Under the pieces are notes generated by a model. That model was given only the letters and a program-made list of their open reading frames with translations, did no database searches and was not told where the DNA came from. From Paeniglutamicibacter psychrophenolicus (GTDB taxonomy: Bacteria; Actinomycetota; Actinomycetes; Actinomycetales; Micrococcaceae), in the NCBI RefSeq assembly GCF_017876575.1, contig NZ_JAGIOE010000001.1:62001-126000 (forward strand): a DNA stretch of 64,000 nt, given 5' to 3'. Made by a program: the position numbers and the translations under genes. This document shows positions 8,151-17,792 of this stretch, in pieces. Numbering within the stretch: the stretch's first letter is position 1; each line of letters opens with the position of its first letter.

Positions 8151-9980
8151 CTAGGCGCCCAAGCGCTCCTTCAGGCCTTCAAGCTCGGCACGCAGCGACG
8201 CGGGAAGCGCCTCGCCGAACTTGGCGTACCACTCCTGGATGCTGGCCAGCTCGGTGGCCCATTCGTCCTTGTCGACGACCACGGCGGCCTCGACGTCGGC
8301 CGGGGTCATGTCCAGACCGGTCAGGTCGATCGAGTCGCCGGTCGGCACGAAGCCGATCGGGGTCTCCACGGCCTCGGCCTTGCCCTCGATGCGATCGATG
8401 GCCCACTTCAGCACGCGGGAGTTGTCCCCGAACCCGGGCCAGGCGAACCCGCCGTCGGCGTCGCGGCGGAACCAGTTCACCAGGAAGATCTTGGGCAGGC
8501 GCGCCGGGTTGGCCTTGGACTCGATCGAGTCCCAGTGCTTCAGGTAGTCGCCGGCGTTGTAGCCGATGAAGGGAAGCATGGCCATCGGGTCGCGGCGGAC
8601 AACGCCCACGGCACCGGCTGCAGCGGCAGTGGTCTCCGAGGACAGGGTCGAACCCATGAAGATGCCATGGGCCCAGCTGCGGGCCTGGGTGACCAACGGG
8701 ATGGTGGTCTTGCGGCGGCCACCGAAGAGGATTGCGTGGATTTCCACGCCGTCGGGGCTGTAGTACTCCTGCGAGAGCATGTCGACCTGGTCGATCGGGG
8801 TGCAGAAGCGGGAGTTCGGGTGTGCCGCGACACGACCGGACTCGGGGGTCCAATCGTTGCCCAACCAGTCGGTCAGGTGCGCCGGGACCTCGTCCGTCAT
8901 GCCCTCCCACCACACGCCGCCTTCGTCGGTGAGTGCAACGTTGGTGAAGATCGAGTTGCCCTTGGTGATGGCGTTCATGGCGTTGGGGTTGTTTGACCAA
9001 CCGGTGCCCGGTGCCACGCCGAACAGGCCGTATTCCGGGTTGACGCCGCGAAGCTCGCCGTCCTTGCCAATGCGCATCCAGTTGATGTCATCGCCCAGGG
9101 TCTCGGCCTTCCATCCCTCGATGGTCGGATCCAGCAGGGCCAGGTTGGTCTTGCCGCAGGCAGACGGGAAGGCCCCGGCAATGTTGTAGCTCTTGCCTTC
9201 GGGGTTGGTCAGCTTGAGGATGAGCATGTGCTCGGCAAGCCAGCCCTCGTCGCGGGCCATCACCGAAGCGATGCGCAGCGCGTAGCACTTCTTGCCCAGC
9301 AGTGCGTTTCCGCCGTAGCCCGAGCCGTAGGACCAGATGGAGCGCTCTTCCGGGAAGTGCACGATCCACTTGTCTTCGTTGCATGGCCAGGCCACGTCCT
9401 GCTGTCCGGGGGCCAGCGGGGCGCCAACCGAGTGCAGCGCGGGGACGAAGAATGCGTCCTCTGCCTCGATCTGGCGCAGGACCTTGTCGCCGATGAGTGC
9501 CATGATGCGCATGGAGGCGACAACGTAGGCCGAGTCGGTGATTTCCACGCCGTACTGCGGCTGCTCGGCGTCGAGCGGGCCCATGACGAACGGAATGACG
9601 TACATGGTGCGGCCGCGCATGGCACCGTCGAAGAGGCCGGTAAGCATGGACTTCATCTTGACCGGGTTTTCCCAGTTGTTGGTGAAGCCGGCATCCTTCT
9701 CGTCTTCCGAGCAGATGAAGGTGCGTTCCTCGACGCGTGCGACATCCTTGGGGTCGGAGAACGCTGCGAAGGAGTTCGGGAACGAAGGATCCGTAAGGCG
9801 CTTCAGCGTGCCGGTTTCAACCAGCTCGGCGGTCAGGCGATCGTTTTCCTCCTGCGTGCCGTCTACCCAATAGACACGGTCAGGCTTCGTCAGTTCCGCG
9901 ATTTCCTGCACCCAAGCGGCTAGCTTTGCGTGCGTGGTCGGTGCTGCGTCGATGACCTTCTGGTCCGAGCTCTCGCTCAT
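8151..9980 (-). CDS. pckG: Phosphoenolpyruvate carboxykinase (GTP)
   Basis: The 609-aa protein matches GTP-dependent PEPCK in length and motifs: P-loop [15 protein letters not shown] near residue 280, the guanine/metal region [30 protein letters not shown], and [12 protein letters not shown]. It interconverts oxaloacetate and PEP with GTP, the first step of gluconeogenesis, in the cytosol. Start ATG 9980 is preferred because GGAGGG lies 7 nt upstream; two upstream in-frame ATGs (9986, 9995) are too close to or upstream of that site. It is transcribed alone, with its own terminator, from a 309-bp upstream region. Confidence 0.97.
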   Translation of the reverse strand: MSESSDQKVIDAAPTTHAKLAAWVQEIAELTKPDRVYWVDGTQEENDRLTAELVETGTLKRLTDPSFPNSFAAFSDPKDVARVEERTFICSEDEKDAGFTNNWENPVKMKSMLTGLFDGAMRGRTMYVIPFVMGPLDAEQPQYGVEITDSAYVVASMRIMALIGDKVLRQIEAEDAFFVPALHSVGAPLAPGQQDVAWPCNEDKWIVHFPEERSIWSYGSGYGGNALLGKKCYALRIASVMARDEGWLAEHMLILKLTNPEGKSYNIAGAFPSACGKTNLALLDPTIEGWKAETLGDDINWMRIGKDGELRGVNPEYGLFGVAPGTGWSNNPNAMNAITKGNSIFTNVALTDEGGVWWEGMTDEVPAHLTDWLGNDWTPESGRVAAHPNSRFCTPIDQVDMLSQEYYSPDGVEIHAILFGGRRKTTIPLVTQARSWAHGIFMGSTLSSETTAAAAGAVGVVRRDPMAMLPFIGYNAGDYLKHWDSIESKANPARLPKIFLVNWFRRDADGGFAWPGFGDNSRVLKWAIDRIEGKAEAVETPIGFVPTGDSIDLTGLDMTPADVEAAVVVDKDEWATELASIQEWYAKFGEALPASLRAELEGLKERLGA

Positions 9981-10289
9981 GTCCATTCCCTCCATTGGGC
10001 TGAATTTGCAATGATTCGATGCTATGGGGCGAATCCCGCGGGCCCCTGTGACTCAGATCGCCAAATATCCCCGCATGTGATTTAGCTTCAGCGAAAAGCC
10101 CGGCTTTCCGGGCCCCGCACTTTCCCCATCAAACCACAAAAGTGACGAAGGACACGTAGACCGGTACACTTCACGCAACGCGACAAGACAACTGCCCACC
10201 CGACGGTGCCCCGGATTTTGCGCGGACGGCAATCGTATGTATAGTTATTCGAGGTCGAACCGCAAGGTTGGTACCAAAAATTAGAATAT
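9981..10289. other. Non-coding region between pckG and tRNA-Arg
   Basis: It carries the ribosome site and presumably the promoter of pckG on the minus strand, a small GC hairpin (10098-10103 / 10108-10113), and at its right end the tRNA-Arg promoter. No convincing gene or riboswitch-like architecture was seen. Confidence 0.5.
10218..10256 (+). promoter_or_regulatory. tRNA-Arg promoter, copy 1
   Basis: TTGCGC (10218-10223), a 16-nt spacer and TATAGT (10240-10245) form a plausible promoter. The 22-bp block 10235-10256 is repeated exactly before the second tRNA-Arg gene, while the flanks differ, which supports it being functional. Confidence 0.6.
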
Positions 10290-10366
<77 letters not shown>

Positions 10367-10369
10367 ACA

Positions 10370-10399
10370 AGAAAGGCCACGAGAAATCGTGGCCTTTCT
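10370..10399. terminator. Bidirectional terminator, tRNA-Arg / LtrA
   Basis: A perfect 13-bp stem (10370-10382 / 10387-10399) with a GAAA tetraloop sits 3 bp after the tRNA. It has pyrimidine-rich exits on both strands, so it also serves the converging LtrA-type gene. Confidence 0.85.
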
Positions 10400-10416
10400 G
10401 CTTTCTCCCACCCCCC

Positions 10417-11598
10417 CTATCGGCGGGCATACCAGTGGGCTCCAAGTGAACCGCCGATGACATCCAAGGCGAGCAGGGCCAGGGCAACGAATCCCACGGT
10501 TGCCCACGCTTGCAGCCCTCCGGTCAACAGACAGGCCAGCGTAGGCAACAGCACGGCCAGCCCGAACAAGACGGCAACGCGGCCAACCCTGCGCCCAAGC
10601 CGCAATCCGATCACCGCATTGCACAGGTAAAAACCGCAAACACCCACGGCGAGCAACGTCCGGGCGCTTCCGGACAGCGGAATCACCGGATGGGCCACTG
10701 CGATGCCGACGGCCGCGGCGATGAGCGTGAGCGAGGCAACGGCAATGAACGGAAAGTACATGACGACATCGCGCATTGCCGAATAGGAACCGGCCCGCCT
10801 GGCGGCATCGAGTCCGGACGCCGTCCGGGGAACTCCTCCGCGAAAGAACGCGCGGGCCAGCAGGGCACAGGCAAGGAAACCGCAAAGCGCCGCGGCCGCA
10901 CCGCCGACGGTCGGATGCCGGGCCAGGCCGGTTACGCCCAGATAGACGGCCTCGCCGATCACGATGACAACAAACAGCCCGATACGCTCAAGCAAATGCG
11001 AAATGGAGACTTGTTCGTACACTTCGAAGGCGAATCCGCGGCGAAGCACCAACAGGATCATTTCTGCGCCAACCGCCGCAGCCCACAGCAGATAGCGGTA
11101 GGGCGTCTCCACCGCTATCGACCCCACCCACAGCGCGGCGGTGGCGAGGTTGTACCCAAGCGGGCGCCACAGCGGAACCTCCACGAGCCTTGCCCTGTAC
11201 GGGATGAGCCAGATGAGCAGCAACACCAGCCGGATCCACGCAGCCCCGGATGCATACAGCCACCCATATTCCTCGATTCCGCTGGCCATGGCTATCGCCA
11301 TGGCCGCGGGGCCGGGCATGGCCGCCACCACGAACACGCCCATGGACGGATATCGGCTTCCATAGAGGTTGTTGGAGATCATCAGGTTGACCCAGGCCCA
11401 CCACAAGGGGAAGAACAGCAGCACGAACTCGATCACCACCCACAGGTGCGGGCCTTCCTCAAGGGCCTGGGCGGAGATGGCGATGACTGCAACAAAGACC
11501 AGGTCAAAGAAGAGCTCGTACCAGTCCACGGGTCTCTCGTCCCGATCCGGCCGTTCGTGTGCGGGGCTGCCCGGCAAGGCGGGATCGGCAGTGGACAT
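10417..11598 (-). CDS. LtrA-family (low temperature requirement A) membrane protein
   Basis: A 393-aa polytopic membrane protein with around a dozen hydrophobic segments. The N-terminus carries the LtrA signature VDWYELFFDLVFVAVI after a short soluble segment, followed by WWAWVNLMISNNLYG and a mid-protein HLLERIGLFVVIVIGEAV, all characteristic of the family. The biochemical role is unknown; the name comes from a Listeria locus needed for growth in the cold. Start ATG 11598 has AAGGAG 10 nt upstream, so I exclude the 29-residue Arg-rich extension. It sits alone between two identical tRNA-Arg genes on the opposite strand. Confidence 0.88.
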   Translation of the reverse strand: MSTADPALPGSPAHERPDRDERPVDWYELFFDLVFVAVIAISAQALEEGPHLWVVIEFVLLFFPLWWAWVNLMISNNLYGSRYPSMGVFVVAAMPGPAAMAIAMASGIEEYGWLYASGAAWIRLVLLLIWLIPYRARLVEVPLWRPLGYNLATAALWVGSIAVETPYRYLLWAAAVGAEMILLVLRRGFAFEVYEQVSISHLLERIGLFVVIVIGEAVYLGVTGLARHPTVGGAAAALCGFLACALLARAFFRGGVPRTASGLDAARRAGSYSAMRDVVMYFPFIAVASLTLIAAAVGIAVAHPVIPLSGSARTLLAVGVCGFYLCNAVIGLRLGRRVGRVAVLFGLAVLLPTLACLLTGGLQAWATVGFVALALLALDVIGGSLGAHWYARR

Positions 11599-11809
11599 CG
11601 GACCCGTTCTCCTTCCGCACTTGCGCGGCCGGCCCGGGCGGGCGACGGGAAGTGCACCAGGGCTGCCGGCGTTGACGGTTCCCATTATGGGCGCGCGACC
11701 GAACCCGCGCTAGGTTTGGGCCGCGGCGATGGTGCCTGGGTGAGAGGCAGGACGGAAAACCAACTCCCCGCACCGGGGCGTGAGCTAGCGCACGATTCGC
11801 TTTCCTGAA

Positions 11810-11849
11810 TCGACCAGCCAGCCAAAGGTATGTATAGTTATTCGAGGTC
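11810..11849 (+). promoter_or_regulatory. tRNA-Arg promoter, copy 2
   Basis: TCGACC (11810-11815), a 17-nt spacer and TATAGT (11833-11838). The block 11828-11849 is identical to 10235-10256 before the first copy, whereas the -35 regions differ. Confidence 0.6.
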
Positions 11850-11879
11850 AAGCCGTGAGGCGGGGCAACAACAAAATAT

Positions 11880-11953
<74 letters not shown>

Positions 11954-11961
11954 CACATCGC

Positions 11962-11995
11962 ACAAGAGCCGCAATCGAAAGATTGCGGCTCTTGT
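11962..11995. terminator. Terminator after tRNA-Arg copy 2
   Basis: A perfect 15-bp stem (11962-11976 / 11981-11995) with a GAAA loop is followed by cgttttccc. It is also placed to terminate the converging lipase-like gene. Confidence 0.88.
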
Positions 11996-12020
11996 CGTTT
12001 TCCCACAGGTTCCCGCCCGG

Positions 12021-12791
12021 CTAGCCTTCGCCATCGCCCAAGGACGCCACGGCCTCCTCGACGGCAGCCAGCACGAGAGGATCTCCCAGCGTGCGGAAAT
12101 GCCCCGCCACCGGAAGTCGCACGTTTGTTGCCCCGGCGAGCGCACTTCCTCCCGGGATATGCGGGTCGAATTGGGCAAAGATGGAAACGATCCTGTTGTT
12201 GACGTTTTGCTGTGCCTGCAGCGACAGCAGGACCGCATCCCGGGGAGAAAATTGGCGCAATGTGCGGGAAAACAGATATCGGGCATAAACGGATCCGCCA
12301 AACGGGGTGCCAACGGCAACAAGGCCCCTGATCCGGGCCGTCTCCCCCGCGGTGGATCCATGTGGCTCCTGCAGCAGCCCGTCGAGCATCGCATGCTTGC
12401 CAATCAGCCCTCCCTTGCTATGCGCCAGCAAGATGCATTGCCCAATCCCGTGGACCTCGCAAAGCTCCCGAAGGCGCCGCCGCACCAGCTGCGCGGATTC
12501 GGGAACCGAAAGCTTGTTGGCCCCGAGTTCCGGGACCGCGTACACGCGGTACCCGGCCCCGTTCAGGCGCAGTGCCGCAGGTTCCAGGAACCTCCAGGTC
12601 TCATAGACGCCGGGCAGCAACACGATGGCGGGGAGCCTCGGGTCTCCGCTATTGAACGATTCCGGGCTCCGGCGACGGACCACGGACCGCATCTGCCGCC
12701 ATCCGGCGTAGGCATAGTCCAGTGCCCACCACCAGGGGCGTGCCAGTGGACCGGGCCCATCCCCGCCTCCACGGCGCCGGACCGATTCCAT
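12021..12791 (-). CDS. Lipase/esterase-like alpha/beta hydrolase
   Basis: This 256-aa protein has an alpha/beta-hydrolase core: PAIVLLPGVYETWRFLEP as the oxyanion strand-loop, nucleophile elbow CILLAHSKGGLIG (Ser in AHSKGG), and a candidate catalytic His in PVAGHFRTLGDP near the C-terminus. AHSKGG instead of GHSxGG is seen in PGAP1/lipase-class-2-like hydrolases. There is no signal peptide, although a Trp-rich segment near residue 20 could associate with membrane. It lies 3 bp downstream of the lactonase gene and is probably co-transcribed with it. The substrate is not predictable. Confidence 0.75.
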   Translation of the reverse strand: MESVRRRGGGDGPGPLARPWWWALDYAYAGWRQMRSVVRRRSPESFNSGDPRLPAIVLLPGVYETWRFLEPAALRLNGAGYRVYAVPELGANKLSVPESAQLVRRRLRELCEVHGIGQCILLAHSKGGLIGKHAMLDGLLQEPHGSTAGETARIRGLVAVGTPFGGSVYARYLFSRTLRQFSPRDAVLLSLQAQQNVNNRIVSIFAQFDPHIPGGSALAGATNVRLPVAGHFRTLGDPLVLAAVEEAVASLGDGEG

Positions 12792-12794
12792 GCC

Positions 12795-13820
12795 TCAGTT
12801 TGTCACTTGCGCGGCGATGCAGGTGGGGCTTTCCAACGCCAGGGAGCTGAGGCGCCGGCTGGGCAACCCGTCCGCGGAGTCCAGCCCGATGGCCTCGATG
12901 GTGTTCGAGAGCTGGTTGGCCACCAAGAGGGAGTTGCCGACGTGCACGTGGTGCCGGGGCCACTCCCCCGCGCACGGGGCACTGCCCAGGAAGACCGGGC
13001 GCCCGGCGTTCAGCCCCAGCACGGCCATTACCCGGGCGCCCCGGACCCCGATGTAGAGCCTGTTGGTGGGCAGGTCCAACGATATCTCCGCCGGGAAATG
13101 CTCGCCGGCCCGGATCGACTCGCCCAGGGCGCTCCGAGAGACTTCCCGGTAGTCCCCGGCGGCATCGGCGCCCAGCGCGATGACCTCGGCACTGTGTTCG
13201 GTGACTACATAGATGAGCCCCGAGGGATGCTCCACCAGGTGGCGCGGGCCGTCCCCCTTGCGCAACGCGACCTGCTGGCGGAGTTGCAGCTCCCCGTCGA
13301 CCAGGTCCCAGATCCGCACCGAATCGTGGCCCAGGTCGGTGGTGATGACCCGGCCCGAGCGCAGCACCGTGCTTTGGTGCGACCGCGAGGCGCGCCTTTC
13401 GTGCCCGGGCACGGCGAAGGGGTCGACCGAGGCCGGGGCCGTGGACGGTTCCGCCAGGGACCCGTCGAGGTTGATCGGGTAGGCCAGCACCTTCCCGTCC
13501 CCGTAGCAGCTGGCAACCAGTGCCCCTGCGGCAGCGGCAACGGCCAGGTGGCACACCAGGTCCCCGGCCGGCACGGGCCTGCCTAGGGGTTCGAGCCGAT
13601 CCCTGCCGATGATGCTGTAGGCAGCGACCTCTCCGCGGTGTTCGAGCGCCGCATAAAGCACAGGCAGCTTCGGGTGGGTTGCCAGCCACGAGGGCGAATC
13701 GGCGGCGTGGGCCAGGCCCAGGTCGTTCAGCACGCCGTTGCGGATCCCGATGGCCCGGATGCCCAGGCTTGTTCCGCCGCCGTCGGGCGAATAGCCTCCG
13801 ACCCAAAACCTCTTGTCCAT
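12795..13820 (-). CDS. Lactonase-family seven-bladed beta-propeller (6-phosphogluconolactonase-like)
   Basis: A 341-aa cytosolic protein of the YbhE/lactonase family: N-terminus FWVGGYSPDGG, repeating propeller blades, and the conserved GDGPRHLVEHPSGLIYVV and WPRHHVHVGNSLLVANQLSNTI blocks that line the active site in 6-phosphogluconolactonases. Blade motifs are clear, but specificity may be for other lactones. Start ATG 13820 has GGAGGA about 8 nt upstream; 30 upstream residues in the same frame are Arg-rich and excluded. It is the promoter-proximal gene of a two-gene unit with the lipase-like hydrolase. Confidence 0.85.
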   Translation of the reverse strand: MDKRFWVGGYSPDGGGTSLGIRAIGIRNGVLNDLGLAHAADSPSWLATHPKLPVLYAALEHRGEVAAYSIIGRDRLEPLGRPVPAGDLVCHLAVAAAAGALVASCYGDGKVLAYPINLDGSLAEPSTAPASVDPFAVPGHERRASRSHQSTVLRSGRVITTDLGHDSVRIWDLVDGELQLRQQVALRKGDGPRHLVEHPSGLIYVVTEHSAEVIALGADAAGDYREVSRSALGESIRAGEHFPAEISLDLPTNRLYIGVRGARVMAVLGLNAGRPVFLGSAPCAGEWPRHHVHVGNSLLVANQLSNTIEAIGLDSADGLPSRRLSSLALESPTCIAAQVTN

Positions 13821-13945
13821 ACCTCCAATCCTCCCCCGCCGCCCCTCCCGCGTGGTGGTCAGCGATGAAATGTTGCCCGATCGTGTCGTTGGTCCCGTCT
13901 TGCGCCACACACCGAGGTGGGGAATCCAACATCCATACTATTTGT

Positions 13946-13959
13946 ACTGACCAGTCAGT
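13946..13959. promoter_or_regulatory. TetR-type operator before the YhgE operon
   Basis: ACTGAC-CA-GTCAGT, with 6-bp arms, is the typical TetR/AcrR-like palindrome. It lies 19 bp before the GTG start of the first gene. The operon's third gene encodes a TetR protein, so autorepression of the whole unit is the simplest reading. Confidence 0.7.
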
Positions 13960-13977
13960 TTGGTTTACGCTTTAGCT

Positions 13978-14853
13978 GTGCTCATCGCCGATAACCTGGC
14001 CATTGCCGGACGCCACCTGCCCCTGCTGAACCCCACAAGCCTCGCCGTTGCGCGCGGCGAACTCCTGCTGGTGGCGGCCGAGCCCCAGCCCACCCGCACC
14101 GCGCTGGCCCTGGGGCTCAGCGCGCGCATGCGACCCGGCAAGGGCACCGTGAGCTGGTCCGGGACCACCGCCCTGCGTTCGGTGCGGCGCATCAGCGCGC
14201 TGGTCGACTCCCCGGAAATCAACGAACCCGAGGCGCACCTGAAGGTCCGTGACCTCGTGGCCGAGGACCTGGCGCTGCAGCCCGGCCCGATCTGGCGGCG
14301 CAGCGGCATCGACGCCTGGATGAGGAAGCACGGCATGGATTCGCTGGCCAACCAATGGCTCGACGCCATTGACCCGCTCGAGCGCCTCACGCTGCTCACC
14401 CACCTGGCCCTCGAGGACCGCTCCATCGAGCTGCTGGTCTTCGACTCCCCCGACCGCCACGGCATCCCCGAGGACGATTGGACCCGCTACCTTCATTCCG
14501 TGGCCACCTCCCGCCGTTCACCGGCAGTGGTCGCCGTGGTCCAACGCATCCCGGAAAACTGGGACGGCTCCAGTGCACACGCGGGCCAGGTGCAGGAAAA
14601 GCCGGCGGTGGCCCAGGAACAGCCACCCGCACATGCGACCGAATCCGGGCCGCGCTCCGGAACGGCGGCCGCTCCCGTCGAGGTTTCGGGGAACGCGCCG
14701 GCCCCGGCATTGCCCGCCCCCGAAGAAACCCCGGTTCCCGAGGCCTCGCCTTCACGGCAGGAGCCCGACATCGCGCCCGCGGACGAACCCGCAACCGACA
14801 CCGATTCGGCCGAAACCACCTTGCCCTTGAGTGCACCGAAGGAAAATTCATGA
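13978..14853 (+). CDS. ABC-ATPase-like protein lacking Walker A, partner of YhgE/Pip protein
   Basis: A 291-aa protein whose first ~190 residues follow an ABC ATP-binding subunit in outline: an early strand LAVARGELLLVAAEPQPTRTAL where the P-loop should be, GKGTVSWSG after it, and ELLVFDSPDR at the Walker B position. The GxxGxGKS/T motif is absent, so ATP hydrolysis is doubtful. The C-terminal ~100 residues are Pro/Ala/Glu-rich and disordered. GTG 13978 is preferred because it follows the TetR operator closely. It overlaps the YhgE gene by 4 bp, and such degenerate ABC-like genes recur beside actinobacterial YhgE/Pip genes. Confidence 0.6.
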   Translation: MLIADNLAIAGRHLPLLNPTSLAVARGELLLVAAEPQPTRTALALGLSARMRPGKGTVSWSGTTALRSVRRISALVDSPEINEPEAHLKVRDLVAEDLALQPGPIWRRSGIDAWMRKHGMDSLANQWLDAIDPLERLTLLTHLALEDRSIELLVFDSPDRHGIPEDDWTRYLHSVATSRRSPAVVAVVQRIPENWDGSSAHAGQVQEKPAVAQEQPPAHATESGPRSGTAAAPVEVSGNAPAPALPAPEETPVPEASPSRQEPDIAPADEPATDTDSAETTLPLSAPKENS

Positions 14854-17168
14854 CCACGTTGCGCCTCGCCCTGTCCGAACTCAAGCGCATGACCTCCGGG
14901 GCCCTGCCCCGGATCGCAATCATCGCCATGTGCCTGGTTCCGCTGCTCTACGGAGCCCTGTACCTCTACGCGAACTGGGACCCGTACGCGCACCTGGACA
15001 ACGTCAAGGCCGCCATCGTGAACCTCGATACGGGCTCCACCAAGGACGGCAAGGAACTGCAGGTCGGAGACGACGTCACCAAGGAATTGCTGCAGGACGG
15101 CACCTTCGGCTGGACGGTGGTTGCTTCCGAGGACGCGGCCAACGCCGGGGTCGCCTCCGGCGACTATGCATTCTCCATGACCATCCCGAAGGACTTCTCG
15201 GCGAACCTTGCCTCCCCGGGCGACTTCGAAAAGGCCAGGCAGGCCATCTTGAAGATCACCACCAACGACGCCAACAACTACATGGTCGGCACCTTCGCCG
15301 ACAAGCTCGCCGGACAGGTCCACAACACCGTGGCCAAGGAGGTCGGCACACAGACCGCCGACGCCCTGCTGTCCGGTTTCTCCGACATCCACTCGTCCAT
15401 GGCCAAGGCCGCGGACGGCGCCGGGGAACTGCACACCGGGACCGTCAAGCTCTCCGACGGGGTCACCACGCTGGCCGACGGCGTGGGGAGCCTGCAGGAC
15501 GGGGCCATCAAGCTCGACACCGGTGCCGCGGACCTTGCGGACGGAGCCGACACCCTGCACGAGGGGACCGGCACCCTGGTGGCCGGGCAGAAGAAACTGG
15601 TTTCCGGGACCGACAAGCTCGCCGACGGCGCCGATGCCCTCGCGGCGGGCACCTCCGAGCTGAACACGGGGCTGGGCGAACTGAAGTCCAAGACCTCCTC
15701 GCTTCCGGCCAAGACGGCGCAGCTCGATGGCGGGGCGCAAAAAGCCGCCGATGCCTCCAAGAAGCTTTCCTCCGGTGCCGCCCAGGTCGCTGCCGGCAAC
15801 AAGGCCCTGGATGACAAGGTCACGCAGGCGGCCGACACCCTCACGGCCCTGGAGAAGGATGCCGAGAGCCGCATTGATTCGGCCACCGACACGTTGGATG
15901 CCCGGCTGGACACCTTGGTGAAGGACGGGGTCCTCACCCGGGACCAGGCACAGAAGCTCCGCAGCGACGTCAAGGACGCCGCCGCCTCCAGCGGCGTGGC
16001 CAACCAGGTCGCCGACACCAGGAAGCAGCTGACCACCGCCCGATCGCAGATCTCCGCGCTCGCCGACGGGTCGGCCCAGGTCGCCGCGGGTGCCAGGGAA
16101 CTCTCCGGCGGGCTGAGGACCCTCGCAGACGGAACCCACCAGCTGGCCGGGGCCATGCCCGCACTGAAGACGGGCATCCGGGATGCCGCTGCCGGCGCGT
16201 CCAAGCTCAACGGCGGCGCCCACACCCTGGCCACCGGGGCAGGCACCCTGGCCGACGGGCAGCACGACGCACTGGCCGGGGCCACGAAGCTCGACTCCGG
16301 CGCCGGATCGCTGGCCGAGGGTGCCGACACCCTGCACGCGGGCACCTCCTCGTTGGTTTCCGGGGTCGGCGAGCTGCGCGAGGGCGTGGGCGAGCTGGGC
16401 GACGGCGCCACCGAATTACGCGACGGCTCCGGGGAGCTGTCCACCAAGCTGGCCGACGGCACCGACGAGGTGCCCAACCCGGATGCCGCGGCCCGCGAGC
16501 AGGTCTCCTCGGTCATCGGGGACCCCGTGGACATTGCCCGCACCGACCAGGCCAAGGCCGGGGTGTACGGCGAGGGACTGGCCCCGTTCTTCATGACCCT
16601 TGCCATCTGGATCGGTGCCTTCATCCTGGTGCAGATCATGCGCCCCATCACCAAGCGCGCGCTGGCCTCCAACGCCGCGAACTGGAAGATCGCCATCGGC
16701 GGCTGGCTGCCGTTCCTGGGCATCTCGATGCTCCAGGGCACCATCCTCTACGCCGTGGTGCTCTACGGACTGGGCCTGGACACCGCCCACCCGTGGATGA
16801 CCTGGGGGCTGTTCCTGCTGGCCTCCATGGCGTTCACCGCGATCATCCAGGGCATCTGTGCGCTGGCAGGGACCCCGGGAAAGATGGTGGTGTTGGTGCT
16901 GATGGTGCTGCAGCTGGTCTCCTCCGGCGGCACCTTCCCGTGGGAAACCACCCCCGAGGCGCTGCACGTGGCGCACCGCTGGCTGCCCATGGGGCACGTG
17001 GTCACGGGCCTGCGCCACCTGATGTACGGGGCCGACCTTTCGGTGCTCGGACCCATCGTGGCGGGCCTCATCGGCTACACCGTGCTGGGCCTGGTGGCCA
17101 GCACCGTGGCGGTACGATTGCATAAGACCTGGTCCCTGAAAACCCTGCATCCGGAGCTGAGCGCATGA
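14850..17168 (+). CDS. YhgE/Pip-family membrane protein (ABC-2-like exporter component)
   Basis: The 772-aa protein starts with the YhgE/Pip N-terminal segment (LALSELKRM, then one TM helix IAIIAMCLVPLLYGALYLYAN and WDPYAHLDNVKAAIVNLD). A roughly 450-residue extracytoplasmic stalk follows, made of degenerate heptad-like repeats of the form GxxxLxDGxxxL. The C-terminus holds about five TM helices of ABC-2 permease type. Relatives include the phage infection protein Pip and the type VII secretion-linked EsaA. The start is ATG 14850 with AAGGAAA upstream. It overlaps its neighbours by 4 bp on both sides and is controlled with them by the downstream TetR. Confidence 0.9.
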   Translation: MTTLRLALSELKRMTSGALPRIAIIAMCLVPLLYGALYLYANWDPYAHLDNVKAAIVNLDTGSTKDGKELQVGDDVTKELLQDGTFGWTVVASEDAANAGVASGDYAFSMTIPKDFSANLASPGDFEKARQAILKITTNDANNYMVGTFADKLAGQVHNTVAKEVGTQTADALLSGFSDIHSSMAKAADGAGELHTGTVKLSDGVTTLADGVGSLQDGAIKLDTGAADLADGADTLHEGTGTLVAGQKKLVSGTDKLADGADALAAGTSELNTGLGELKSKTSSLPAKTAQLDGGAQKAADASKKLSSGAAQVAAGNKALDDKVTQAADTLTALEKDAESRIDSATDTLDARLDTLVKDGVLTRDQAQKLRSDVKDAAASSGVANQVADTRKQLTTARSQISALADGSAQVAAGARELSGGLRTLADGTHQLAGAMPALKTGIRDAAAGASKLNGGAHTLATGAGTLADGQHDALAGATKLDSGAGSLAEGADTLHAGTSSLVSGVGELREGVGELGDGATELRDGSGELSTKLADGTDEVPNPDAAAREQVSSVIGDPVDIARTDQAKAGVYGEGLAPFFMTLAIWIGAFILVQIMRPITKRALASNAANWKIAIGGWLPFLGISMLQGTILYAVVLYGLGLDTAHPWMTWGLFLLASMAFTAIIQGICALAGTPGKMVVLVLMVLQLVSSGGTFPWETTPEALHVAHRWLPMGHVVTGLRHLMYGADLSVLGPIVAGLIGYTVLGLVASTVAVRLHKTWSLKTLHPELSA

Positions 17169-17773
17169 GTGAACCAAGCGCCCCGCGCACCCGCGTGCGG
17201 GCCACCGATTCGAAGCACCGCCTGTTCACCGCCTCCATGGAGCTGATCGGTGCGCGCGGGCACCACGAGGTGAGCGTAGATGAGATCGCCAAGGCCGCCG
17301 GGGTCTCCAAGGGCACGGTCTACTACAATTTCGGTTCCAAGTCCGAGCTGATCGGCGAGCTGTTGAACTACGGGGCTGCGATCCTCTTTGAGCGCTTCGA
17401 GCGGGCCGCCGAGGTCCCCGACGCCGCCGACGGCTTGCGGCTGATGATCGCCGACGCCCTGGAATTCATTGCCGAATACCCGTCGTTTGCGCAGCTGTGG
17501 ATCTCCGAGCAATGGCAGGCCGACAGCGACTGGGCCGCCGCGCTGGCCACGCTGCGCCACGAGGTGATCGCCCTGGTGCGCAACGCCCTGGCCCGGATGG
17601 CCGCGGACGGCCCGCCGGCCCGCCTCGCACCGGCGGTGGACCTGGGCACCCTGGCCACCGCGATCTTCGGTGCGGCACTGATCCTGGGACGGGACCGGCT
17701 GGTGTTCCACCCCGAACGCAGCGTCGAAAGCTGCGTGGAGGCGGTCATGGCCTTCACCGCGCCGCTGCGCTGA
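17165..17773 (+). CDS. TetR/AcrR-family regulator
   Basis: The 202-aa protein has a TetR HTH near residues 20-65 (LIGARGHHEVSVDEIAKAAGVSKGTVYYNFGSKSELIGELL) and a helical ligand-binding domain containing FAQLWISEQWQ. It is the last gene of the operon, overlapping YhgE by 4 bp, and the palindrome at 13946 before the first gene is the likely binding site. The probable role is sensing a compound handled by the YhgE complex and derepressing the unit. The ligand is unknown. Confidence 0.9.
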   Translation: MSEPSAPRTRVRATDSKHRLFTASMELIGARGHHEVSVDEIAKAAGVSKGTVYYNFGSKSELIGELLNYGAAILFERFERAAEVPDAADGLRLMIADALEFIAEYPSFAQLWISEQWQADSDWAAALATLRHEVIALVRNALARMAADGPPARLAPAVDLGTLATAIFGAALILGRDRLVFHPERSVESCVEAVMAFTAPLR

Positions 17774-17792
17774 GTCCCCAAGCGGTTTCCCT

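Noticed and set aside
14478-14849. A 124-residue N-terminal extension of the YhgE/Pip protein
   Set aside because: It overlaps the preceding gene in another frame, is Arg/Gly-rich, and the family N-terminus starts at ATG 14850 behind an AAGGAAA site.
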